The translations under genes and the position numbers were made by a program. This document shows positions 1-7,519 of a stretch of 44,260 nt of DNA, piece by piece; positions within the stretch are counted from its first letter, which is position 1, and each line of letters opens with the position of its first letter. A model generated the notes under the pieces. That model did not search any database, was not told the DNA's origin, and was given only the letters and a program-made list of their open reading frames with translations. Source of the DNA: Verrucomicrobiales bacterium (GTDB lineage: Bacteria > Verrucomicrobiota > Verrucomicrobiia > Limisphaerales > UBA11320); contig JAEUHE010000152.1 in assembly GCA_016793885.1 (NCBI GenBank), forward strand, positions 1 to 44,260, in the 5' to 3' direction.

Positions 1-165
1 ATAGAATCCACAACCCCATCGTGGGTTGCGAACCCTGTGGGGCTTCAGGTGATCCCAAGCGCAACCCGCGTTGGGGTTGTGAGAAAACCACGACTAACCC
101 AGGGTAGGCGCTCCTGCGTCGCGCCAACCCTGGGCTTTGAGCCGGAATCCCTTTGGGATTCTAAC
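1..165. repeat. Hairpin-rich dispersed repeat, copy A
   Basis: No gene is seen here. Three nested structures are visible. CCACAACCCCATCG-type sequence at 9-31 recurs inverted at 60-84. A 13-of-14 bp stem pairs 98-111 with 121-134 around a 9-nt loop. A 7-bp stem pairs 145-151 with 155-161 around TTT. Read on the minus strand from 161 to about 37, the block aligns with plus-strand 22969-23086, so it is one dispersed repeat in two orientations. It lies downstream of the minus-strand gene ending at 253 and might also help end transcription, although there is no U tract. Confidence 0.75.
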
Positions 166-252
166 ATTTGGTCGAAGAACTTGTGGGTAATGCTTAGGGC
201 ATGCCACGGCGCCGTCCAGAGGGCGAATGGTCTCGCTGGTCGCTCCTGGAAC

Positions 253-984
253 TCAATCCGCTCGCTTGGCTTCCCAGTCGGTTTCGGTGTCCTCACCGTT
301 CACTTCCGATTCGATTTTCCCTTTGATCGTATCTCCTTCGAGCTTTCCTTCGAAGTTTTGAACGGATCGAAAGTCGCCACGGCCGCGCTCAACGGTGAAC
401 TTCACAATGCCGTCCTTGAAGCTTGCATCCTTGATCGGAGTATCCCGCGGGCCGCGCCCTCCGCCTCCCCCGCCGAATCCTGGCATGGTGCCGGTCAGCT
501 TATCGTCTTCGAGCTTCAAGGTGACGCTCACATCGAACTCCCGTTCACGGAACATGGCCTTCCACTTCCATCGGCCTTCGATGCCAGCGGCTCGTCGGGC
601 CTCGAAGGGATACTGTTGCCGAGTGCCGTTCCAATTCCAATCCGACTCTACCGTGCCTTTCAGGTGGTTACCCTCCAGAGTCGCCTCATAGTGAGTCGTG
701 GCCAGGATTCCGTTTCGCTCGCGAATGACATCAAAGCGCAGCACCTTGCCGTTCATCACGCCATTGGTGATCGCGACGTCGGGGCCGCCTCGATGACTGG
801 AGGTCCCGGTGACCCGGCCGTTCTCCTGCTTCAGCTTGAGCTTGGGCTGGACTTCGGTTCCGTCCGGCATGCGAAACTGCCAGCGCCAGGTGCCGGTGAC
901 CGTCGAATCCGCTGCTGCCGGATCCGCCGCATTGACGTTGTGGCCGCTGACGAGCAACAAAACGCTGAGAAGCAATCGTTTCAT
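253..984 (-). CDS. Secreted protein with two tandem beta-rich repeats
   Basis: This 243-residue protein starts with a Sec signal peptide (MKRLLLSVLLLVSG, likely cut after NVNA). The mature part is two similar halves. Each half opens with G(T/R)W(R/K)W, passes through a K-L-x-L-(K/E) strand and a G-x-(V/L)-TGT turn, and closes with L-(E/K)-G-x-x-(L/I)-KG-x-(V/I)-ES before an aromatic/FEA-like end (about residues 30-130 and 135-240). A Gly-rich loop interrupts the second half. The spacing suggests a small lipocalin- or calycin-like beta sandwich, which is an inference. Its ATG overlaps the stop of the upstream gene by 4 nt, so it is probably translated with the peptidase/phosphatase fusion. The ligand and function are unknown. 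Confidence 0.85.
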   Translation of the reverse strand: MKRLLLSVLLLVSGHNVNAADPAAADSTVTGTWRWQFRMPDGTEVQPKLKLKQENGRVTGTSSHRGGPDVAITNGVMNGKVLRFDVIRERNGILATTHYEATLEGNHLKGTVESDWNWNGTRQQYPFEARRAAGIEGRWKWKAMFREREFDVSVTLKLEDDKLTGTMPGFGGGGGGRGPRDTPIKDASFKDGIVKFTVERGRGDFRSVQNFEGKLEGDTIKGKIESEVNGEDTETDWEAKRAD

Positions 985-3900
985 GGGGATGGGTTCCGGG
1001 AAGGAGCGCGCGAGGTCTTCGTTGTCGGTGTGGCTGGGACGGAGAACTTGAGCTTCAGCTTCTCCTCGTTTCTTAGGTTGCGTCCACTGAAGGAAACTTG
1101 GATGGAGTCGCCCAGATCGTTCACGCTGATCAGCCCAAAGGCTCCTTCGCCCTTTTCCACCCGGTAAACTCCCTCGCTATACGGCCCGCCCTTGATGGAT
1201 GCGTCTTGGTCCAAGGGGGCGGCGCCCATCACGGGCAGGGTGAGCGACCCAGTGGTGGCAAAGTTGGCGTTGCGTCCGTCGTCGGCGGCGAGCATGTGGG
1301 AGTCACCGTGCAGGATGCAGACACCCGAGATTTGGTTGGTCTGGATGAAGTCGCAAATCTCGCGTCGCTCGGTCGCGTAGACGCTCCAATGATCTTCGTC
1401 GAGAGGAGGAGCCGCATCGCGTCGCCGCCCCGTGCGGTTGGTGCTGGAGGAGTTGGTCGATGAACTGCGAGCCCGCTCCGCGTTCAACTGCGTATGATGG
1501 ATGTAGCCGAACTGATTCGACTTAATGTTGCGATAGTAGTTGGAGCCCTTCTGTCCAAGCCAAGGAACCGAGCTGACCCAGCAGATCAGCGGAAACTTGC
1601 CTTTGGCGGAGAGTAGCTCGTTCTTGAACCATTCCTTTTGGGCGGCGCCCATCATGGATTTCTTGGAGTCGTCCTTGTTGGTGACGGAATCCCGTTCCGA
1701 GCGCAGGTCGGTGACGATGAATTTGACCCGTCCGACTTCGAAGGACTGATAGATGGGCACATCTCCGGATCCGGCGGCGAGCGGGTAGTGCGGAAGGCAC
1801 TCTTGATAGGTGAGACGGGCCGCTTCGCGGCTGCTCGACCATCGTCCGCTCCCGTTACCCCCGAAGTCGTGGTCATCCCACATGTAGACCAAGGGGACTT
1901 CGCGATAGAGTGCCGATTGTTGGGGTGACGCCAGCACGGCATCGTAGCCTTCGCGATACCGACTTCGAAGATTGGTGGCGATGTTCAGATAGTGGAAGTC
2001 GCCCATGTTCATGTAGAACAGCGGTTGGGCCTCCCGGATCCGGTCGAAGACTTCGCTGGTGCTGCCGGTGCGAGCACAGGACGCGAGCGCGATGCGGAAG
2101 GAGGCTGGTCCAGAAGGGAAGGTTCGAAGCTTTCCGCGCTTAGCAGGCTCGAGTCGCCCCGCCACTTCGAGGGTGTAGGAGTAGCTGGTGTCCGCTTTCA
2201 GTCCGGAGAGGTCGAAGCTCACGATGTTGCCGGAGTTCGTATCGCTCGTTACGGGCCCCCAGACCTGAGCTCGTTTTCCACCGGGTTCCTCGGCGAGGCG
2301 CAGTCGCACCGGCAGTCCTCCGCTGGAGACCCTGGCCTTGATGGTCGCCGAGTGCGGGGTGACCGCTCCGGACCAGGGACCGCTGCCGATGCGGGAGTAG
2401 AAGACTCCCAATTGGTCGAACAGAAAGCCATAGACATCTGAGAGCTGAGCGACCCGGGCGCTGAACGGGGTGCCGGATCCATGCCCGGTGGTTCCGCTCG
2501 TCCGCAGGAGAACGGGTCGGGAGCCTTTGGTGGCCGCCTGGAGCCGGGCGGCCATTTTTCGGGAGTGGGCGGGGTTAACCCGGCCGTCGTTCTCTCCGGT
2601 GAGCAGGAGCACGGCGGGATAGTCGACACCATCCTTCACCTGATGGTAAGGGGAGTAGGACCGAAGGGCGCGATACTGCGCCGGATCCGTCACGGTTCCG
2701 AACTCGGTGATGTTAAAGGCGCCGTTTGGATCCAGTTCCACCCGGAGTGAATCATAGATGCCCACATGAGCTACGACCGCTTGGAACAACTCGGGACGCT
2801 GGGTCAACAGTGCACCCATCAGGAGTCCGCCGTTGCTTCCCCCTTCGATCGCCAGCTTGCCGGCGCGCGTGTAGTTCGACCGGATCAAAAACTCGGCACA
2901 CGCCGCGAAGTCGTCGAAGACGTTTTGCTTGCGGGTTAGATTTCCCTGGAGATGCCAGGATTCGCCGTATTCGCCGCCGCCGCGGAGATTGGCCACCACA
3001 TAGATTCCTCCCTGGTCAAACCAGGCGCGGCGAGCGACATCGAATCGCGGGGTGAGGCTGATGCCGTAGCCTCCGTAGCCATAGAGGAGGGTTGGATTGT
3101 TGCCATCCCGAGGTAGGCCGCGCTTCGCCAGGATGTTCAACGGAACCTGGGTGCCGTCCTTGGAAGTGGCGAAGGCTCGCTGCACTTCGATATCGCTAAA
3201 ATCCGCTGCTGCGGTGGCGGCGAACTCCGTGGCCGTCACGCGCGTGCGATCTCGTCCCGGGTCGCAGGCATACCATTTGAACGGCTCGGTATAGCTTTCC
3301 ACCCGAAACACGGCGAGATCACCGGCGAGGACGAGCGGAGGGCTGATGGAAACCGGCTCAGCCGAGCCTCCGGAGCGCGGATAGATCAGGCGATTGGTCT
3401 TCTCGCTGAACTCGCGGAAGTAGAGCGACATCGGCCCTCCATCGAGATAGTTCAGATACATTCCATTGGCGGTCGGGCTGAAGCCGACCAGGGCTCGTTT
3501 GCCCTCGGGAACGACGGTTTGAGCTTGGCTCAACCGCGGTCCTGCCAGGGAAAGGGGAAGTCGAAGCAACTGACCTTTGGGCGCGCCGGCGTGGGACAGA
3601 AAATAGAGAGCGTTGTCGCGCGGCCATTCGATAAAGACGGGATCGCGGCCGAAGCCCGCCTGACTCGCACCGTCGCTAAAGCGAGTCACCTGCGTCCATT
3701 GGCCTTGGGGGTTGCGAAGGTAGTGGGCAAATTCTCCGCCGTCCCCATTCGCCACCGTCGCGAGCTGCCACTGGTGGTCGGGGCTGGAATCCAGCTGGAT
3801 TTCCGCGATGCGGGGAAACTGCTTGCCCACCTCGTAGGTATCAGCGTCTGTGGGTGTGCCCAAGCGATGAAAGAAAACCTGCTGATAGAACGCCAGATCC

Positions 3901-4664
3901 TCCGCAGGCCGCTCCCCCGGTGCGGGATAGCGCGTGTAAAAAACTCCCGTTGAATCGGCGTTCCACGCCACACTGCCCCCGGCCGTCGGGCCATTCACGC
4001 GCGGCAGTTGGTCGGGTAAGGCGCGTCCGGTTTCCGTTTCGTAGAAGTGGAGGGTCCCCAACTCGCTTCCTTGAGAGGAAAGGGATACCGCTACCCAGCG
4101 TCCATCACGAGAAGGCTGATACCAGTCGATCGAGACGCTCCCATCGGCGCTGAGTTTGTTCGGGTCCAGAACGATCTGGGCTTGGCTGGGGCCGTTGGTT
4201 CCCTGGACCCGTTTGAGCAGGGGTTGCTGGGACGGTGGTAGGAACTCCAGGTAGAAGATGTTGGTCCCGGCAGCGCTCAGCGAAAAATAGTTGGCCGAGA
4301 CTTTGGCGAAGAGTTCCTGCAGTCGGTCGCCGACCCATTGGCGGGACTCAATTCGATCGAGTCGCGTTCGGGAGCGCTGGTTCTGTTGCGCTGTCCATTT
4401 GCGCACGGCGGGATTCGTCCCCGCCTCGAGCCACTGGTAATCGTCCCGCACCGATTCCCCATGATACTGTTGCGTGACAGGTTGCCGGGCTGTTGCCCCC
4501 CAGGACGCGGAGGTGATTGCCATCTGGGTCACCAATAGGACCAGTCCTAGACCCAGGCCTCTCCTCGTACCAACGAGCCTGCTGATTCGGGTGGACACCG
4601 GTGTGCTGCCGTCGAGGGGGTCAGACGGCGAAAGGTCCGGTCCGGGAGGCATGCTGGGGTTCAC
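981..4664 (-). CDS. Prolyl oligopeptidase (S9A) fused to PhoD-like phosphatase
   Basis: This 1227-residue protein contains two enzymes in one frame. After a membrane/signal segment (about 35-57), residues 60-750 are a prolyl oligopeptidase: the N-terminal D-D-Y-x-W-L-E motif, a propeller region, and an alpha/beta hydrolase with nucleophile Ser610 in GGSNGG, Asp693 in GENDGRV and His728 in TTGHGSG. Residues 755-1205 are PhoD-like: a beta domain, then the FRIALASC start, NMGD (Asp889), MWDDHDF (about 928-933) and the ILHGDSH metal-binding end. A Ser/Thr/Arg-rich insert lies near 1070. By family knowledge S9A enzymes cleave after proline in short peptides and PhoD enzymes hydrolyse phosphodiesters or phosphomonoesters at the cell surface. 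The start is GTG at 4664, overlapping the dioxygenase stop (GTGA); an ATG four codons in at 4652 is an alternative. Confidence 0.9.
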   Translation of the reverse strand: MNPSMPPGPDLSPSDPLDGSTPVSTRISRLVGTRRGLGLGLVLLVTQMAITSASWGATARQPVTQQYHGESVRDDYQWLEAGTNPAVRKWTAQQNQRSRTRLDRIESRQWVGDRLQELFAKVSANYFSLSAAGTNIFYLEFLPPSQQPLLKRVQGTNGPSQAQIVLDPNKLSADGSVSIDWYQPSRDGRWVAVSLSSQGSELGTLHFYETETGRALPDQLPRVNGPTAGGSVAWNADSTGVFYTRYPAPGERPAEDLAFYQQVFFHRLGTPTDADTYEVGKQFPRIAEIQLDSSPDHQWQLATVANGDGGEFAHYLRNPQGQWTQVTRFSDGASQAGFGRDPVFIEWPRDNALYFLSHAGAPKGQLLRLPLSLAGPRLSQAQTVVPEGKRALVGFSPTANGMYLNYLDGGPMSLYFREFSEKTNRLIYPRSGGSAEPVSISPPLVLAGDLAVFRVESYTEPFKWYACDPGRDRTRVTATEFAATAAADFSDIEVQRAFATSKDGTQVPLNILAKRGLPRDGNNPTLLYGYGGYGISLTPRFDVARRAWFDQGGIYVVANLRGGGEYGESWHLQGNLTRKQNVFDDFAACAEFLIRSNYTRAGKLAIEGGSNGGLLMGALLTQRPELFQAVVAHVGIYDSLRVELDPNGAFNITEFGTVTDPAQYRALRSYSPYHQVKDGVDYPAVLLLTGENDGRVNPAHSRKMAARLQAATKGSRPVLLRTSGTTGHGSGTPFSARVAQLSDVYGFLFDQLGVFYSRIGSGPWSGAVTPHSATIKARVSSGGLPVRLRLAEEPGGKRAQVWGPVTSDTNSGNIVSFDLSGLKADTSYSYTLEVAGRLEPAKRGKLRTFPSGPASFRIALASCARTGSTSEVFDRIREAQPLFYMNMGDFHYLNIATNLRSRYREGYDAVLASPQQSALYREVPLVYMWDDHDFGGNGSGRWSSSREAARLTYQECLPHYPLAAGSGDVPIYQSFEVGRVKFIVTDLRSERDSVTNKDDSKKSMMGAAQKEWFKNELLSAKGKFPLICWVSSVPWLGQKGSNYYRNIKSNQFGYIHHTQLNAERARSSSTNSSSTNRTGRRRDAAPPLDEDHWSVYATERREICDFIQTNQISGVCILHGDSHMLAADDGRNANFATTGSLTLPVMGAAPLDQDASIKGGPYSEGVYRVEKGEGAFGLISVNDLGDSIQVSFSGRNLRNEEKLKLKFSVPATPTTKTSRAPSRNPSP

Positions 4665-5353
4665 GCTTGAACGGGGGTGAATCCGGAGACGATATCGAAC
4701 CGGGCCGACAGTTCGCCGATGCGCGAGCCTTTGACGGGCTGGAATGGCACGAGTACCGACTTGCGCGCTTTCGGATCCTGAATGCCCTTCAGAACCCCAT
4801 CCCCATCGTTGCTAGGATCTCCGGCGATGTAACACTGAGTGACGAACTTCGGCTGGCCTTTCACCTTTACCGCAAAGTGGATGTGAGGCGTCCGCCCGGG
4901 GTAGGGGACAGGCTTGATCGTGCGAAATAGGTATTCGCCAGTAGAACCGGTGAGGAATCGGCCAAATCCCTGAAAGTTGCCATCTCGTTTACCCCCGTTG
5001 TCACTCTTGCTGTGGAGATAGACCCCGTTCCCGTCGGCCTGCCAAATCTCGACCAGGGCATTGCGAACCGGACGTCCTCGCGGATCAAGAATCCGCCCGC
5101 TGAGCCATGTTACCTGGCCGACGCTCGGGTTGATGGCATCGTTGATGATCAACAGATCGTTGTCGGTGTCCAACGGCAGCTTGTCGGGATAGAACGGTCC
5201 TTCGGTCTGTGGCGGGGTGCGCACCAACTCGCGAGCGAAAGCCCCTGGCACAGCCAGGAGACTGGCGGCCAAACCGAGGTGCAAGAGGAACCGCCGACGA
5301 GGTTGTGGGACAGACAGGATGGGTTTGGTCGGCGGCAAGAAATTCGAATTCAT
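4661..5353 (-). CDS. Tat-exported intradiol ring-cleavage dioxygenase-like protein
   Basis: The 230-residue product resembles the protocatechuate 3,4-dioxygenase/catechol 1,2-dioxygenase fold. The non-haem Fe(III) ligands are all present: Tyr112 (NGVYLH), Tyr151 (PYPGRTPHIHF), His157 and His159. The TEGPFYP and LVEIWQAD motifs are also family marks. A twin-arginine signal (RRRFLLHLG, then a hydrophobic run ending AFA) indicates export of the folded, metal-loaded protein. That fits the secreted or anchored intradiol subfamily better than the cytosolic beta-ketoadipate enzymes. The frame is open to a TTG at 5422, but I chose the ATG at 5353 because the Tat signal then sits near the N terminus. 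Its stop overlaps the GTG of the next gene, so it heads a three-gene unit of exported proteins. The substrate is not deducible. Confidence 0.88.
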   Translation of the reverse strand: MNSNFLPPTKPILSVPQPRRRFLLHLGLAASLLAVPGAFARELVRTPPQTEGPFYPDKLPLDTDNDLLIINDAINPSVGQVTWLSGRILDPRGRPVRNALVEIWQADGNGVYLHSKSDNGGKRDGNFQGFGRFLTGSTGEYLFRTIKPVPYPGRTPHIHFAVKVKGQPKFVTQCYIAGDPSNDGDGVLKGIQDPKARKSVLVPFQPVKGSRIGELSARFDIVSGFTPVQA

Positions 5354-5425
5354 GAGGAAGTGTATGGGGTTTATTCGACTGAGCGTTAGTGATACCCGCC
5401 GATGGCCGGACTGCAAGCTCAAGAT

Positions 5426-5461
5426 GCCCGGATTGCGGGAGGGGATCCGCGCAATCCGGGC
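5426..5461. terminator. Perfect 12-bp stem-loop between minus-strand genes
   Basis: Positions 5426-5437 pair perfectly with 5450-5461 around a 12-nt loop. It lies just past the stop of the gene ending at 5478 and upstream of the dioxygenase gene. There is no clear U run on either side, so it may be a weak terminator, an mRNA stabiliser or an attenuator. Confidence 0.5.
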
Positions 5462-5477
5462 CGGGGGGCAAACAGTT

Positions 5478-6215
5478 TTAGGACGCCTTCTTCTTGGCTT
5501 CTTCGGACACCTCTACCTTGGTGCTGCCAATGTCTTTAATCTCCACCGTAGTCGTGCGATCAATCGTCATGTCGTTGCCGTTGAAGCTCATCGTACCCTG
5601 AACCTTGTATTCATACTTGCTGACGACGCCATCCTTCACCCAGAACTTGACCGAGCCCTTGGGATCGGCGGGCGACGGCGCTTCGCCGCCGGGACGCCGG
5701 AAACCGCGGGTGAGCAGCTCTTTGACCCCTTCTTCAGTCAAGTCCCCGGAGTAGACGTCGTCCGCCTTCTTCAGTTCCTTGGCCTTGCCGGCCAAGTCTT
5801 CCGCCTCGACGGCCGGCGAGCGGAACGTCTGCAGCATCCGGGCGGTAGCCCGTGCGGGATTTCGTTGGCCACCACCACCGCCATCGCCCTCCGTTGCTTC
5901 CGCGAGGGACTTCCAGCCGTCCGCTGTCTTGATGGCACCTTTCCCGGCTTTCACCACCGCCTCCGTGGTGTTCTCCCCGCGGGTGATCGCGAGTAGCGCA
6001 AACCCGTCCTTCTCGATCTTGCCCTCCACCGGACCGGGACGACCCCGCCCGCCCGCATTGGCATTGGCGCTCTCGGTGGTGGACTTCCAGCTGTAGCTGG
6101 CTTTGTCGGCCAACTTTTTAGCAGCGCCTTTTACTTCATCCTTGGGACCGGAGTCGGCGGCAAATAGCGACGCGGCGAGCAGACAAGAGAAACTCAGAAT
6201 TGCTGGTGTTTTCAT
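5478..6215 (-). CDS. Secreted protein of unknown function
   Basis: This 245-residue protein has a clear signal peptide (MKTPAILSFSCLLAASLFAA). The mature protein has SYSWKSTTES near the start, a Gly-rich loop near 110-120, and a C-terminal stretch (KFWVKDG, KYEYKVQG, TTVEIKDIG) that resembles the beta-strand pattern of lipoprotein-carrier-like folds. The idea of a periplasmic lipid-binding or carrier-type protein is only an inference from the strand pattern. It ends in a Lys-rich tail. It is separated from the dioxygenase gene by a hairpin and is probably transcribed from its own promoter upstream of 6215. Confidence 0.8.
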   Translation of the reverse strand: MKTPAILSFSCLLAASLFAADSGPKDEVKGAAKKLADKASYSWKSTTESANANAGGRGRPGPVEGKIEKDGFALLAITRGENTTEAVVKAGKGAIKTADGWKSLAEATEGDGGGGGQRNPARATARMLQTFRSPAVEAEDLAGKAKELKKADDVYSGDLTEEGVKELLTRGFRRPGGEAPSPADPKGSVKFWVKDGVVSKYEYKVQGTMSFNGNDMTIDRTTTVEIKDIGSTKVEVSEEAKKKAS

Positions 6216-6450
6216 GGCAAATGAGATGGAGGGGTCGGTTGTTGTGAGTCCAGGTCACCGTTACCGCCTTACCGAGCGGGACATCAGAAGTGTCCCACGG
6301 TCCAGAGAAATGTCTGTCGGCCTGAGCGCTCAGTGACACGGGTATATTGATCTGGCAGCAGGCTCCGTTCCAGGGGGCCAGCCGCGTCAGGAATTGTTGG
6401 GGATAGGCAGGCGCGCTCCCGCCCACTCGCAGGTGAAAATCGTTCAAATG

Positions 6451-6466
6451 ATTAAGAATTCTTAAT
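6451..6466. promoter_or_regulatory. 16-bp AT-rich perfect palindrome, candidate operator
   Basis: ATTAAGAATTCTTAAT is perfectly symmetrical and stands out as AT-rich in a GC-rich sequence. It lies about 235 nt upstream of the 6215 start and about 310 nt upstream of the sigma-54 promoter candidate, so it could be a protein-binding site for either direction. Confidence 0.3.
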
Positions 6467-6773
6467 TTATTCCCCGTTTTCCGCTGGGGCATGGTTTCCT
6501 GAACGGTGGACCCTCATCGTCAACCAGGCGCCCGCGACTCCGGTGAGTTATGTGCAAAACCTGCGCAAAGAGTCCTCCATCTCGCGCAAAAGATGCGCGT
6601 TGCTCAGGCCCGGGGGCTTGGCTATGAGTGTTCGAAGTTCGTGGGGGATGTCGAAACCGTGTCAGTGGTGTGGCGGAATTAAGTTTGGTTTTGGCGGGGG
6701 AACTGCCGATCCGCCTCGGTTTTTGGACGACGACGGACGTGTGGTGGGGGGCGGAAGGACGATCCTTGCGTTC

Positions 6774-6790
6774 CTGGCATGCTAGCTGCA
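6774..6790 (+). promoter_or_regulatory. Sigma-54 (-24/-12) promoter candidate for the T2SS locus
   Basis: The sequence CTGGCATGCTAGCTGCA matches the RpoN consensus YTGGCACGN4TTGCW except at single positions. The invariant GG (6776-6777) and GC (6788-6789) have the required 10-nt spacing. Transcription would start near 6801, about 78 nt before the first gene of the locus. The same gene cluster ends with an NtrC-type sigma-54 activator at 21384-22760, which supports the call. No upstream activator palindrome was identified with confidence. Confidence 0.6.
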
Positions 6791-6878
6791 TGTGGTGGTG
6801 TGTTGCATCTTTGCCCGAGGACCCTAAGTCCCTCAAAGGTGCGTAACCGAAACTAAAGATTCTTACTCTCGATACCTT

Positions 6879-7481
6879 ATGAAAATGCTTCAATCCAGGA
6901 TGTTCCTCGGGGTTCTTGCCGCAGTGCTCTGCCTCGGTGGAAATTCATTGTCCGTTCAAGCGCAAGATCGTCCGCAGGGCGGCCGTGGCAATTTCGATCC
7001 CGAGCAATTCAAGCAGCGCATGATGGAACGGTATCGCGAGCAGTTGGAAGTGAAGGATGATGAGGAGTGGAAGCTGATCTCCACCCGCGTGGAGAAAGTG
7101 CTCGATGCTCGTCGTGACGTGGGGACCGGCGGCATGGGCATGGGCATGGGCTTTGCGGGAGGTCGAGGCGGCCGACGTGGCGGTGGGGCGGATGGCGGTG
7201 GCGATGCGGCCCGGCCTGCGCCGGCTGGCGATGATCAGGGCGGACGCCCTCGTGGCGGTGGCGGTCCCCGTGGGTTTGGTGAGACTGGACCCGAAATCGA
7301 AGCCTTGCAACAGGCCATCGAGTCCAAGGCCTCGGCCGAGGACTTGAAGGCGAAGATGGCGAAGGTGCGCGAGGTTCGCAAAGCGAAGGAAGCCAAGTTG
7401 GAGAAGGCTCAAGAGGAGCTGCGCGCACTGCTCAGCGCCCGTCAAGAGGCTGCTGCCCTGCTGGGTGGACTGCTTAAGTAG
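6879..7481 (+). CDS. Gly-rich exported coiled-coil protein heading the T2SS locus
   Basis: This 200-residue protein has a signal peptide (about residues 1-28, ending VQAQ). It then has an acidic/basic helical part (FKQRMMERYREQL, about 45-75), a Gly/Met/Arg-rich low-complexity segment (about 83-135), and a long charged helix (about 138-195) rich in Ala, Lys and Glu. The layout of two helices around a flexible Gly linker resembles periplasmic CpxP/heavy-metal-sensor-like proteins, but no diagnostic motif is present. It is the first gene after the sigma-54 promoter candidate and lies 38 nt upstream of gspE. It may be a locus-specific periplasmic factor; its role is unknown. Confidence 0.8.
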   Translation: MKMLQSRMFLGVLAAVLCLGGNSLSVQAQDRPQGGRGNFDPEQFKQRMMERYREQLEVKDDEEWKLISTRVEKVLDARRDVGTGGMGMGMGFAGGRGGRRGGGADGGGDAARPAPAGDDQGGRPRGGGGPRGFGETGPEIEALQQAIESKASAEDLKAKMAKVREVRKAKEAKLEKAQEELRALLSARQEAAALLGGLLK

Positions 7482-7519
7482 GCTGCGCCGAACGGCTGAT
7501 TCCCTAGCTTGCGCCTTTC

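Larger units (their letters stand above)
6216..6878. other. Divergent intergenic region between secreted-protein gene and T2SS locus
   Basis: I see no gene in these 663 bases. The region must hold the minus-strand promoter for the gene starting at 6215 and the plus-strand promoter for the secretion locus. Visible marks are a 12-bp palindrome CTGAGCGCTCAG at 6322-6333, a 16-bp AT-rich palindrome at 6451-6466, and a sigma-54 type promoter at 6775-6790. Confidence 0.6.
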
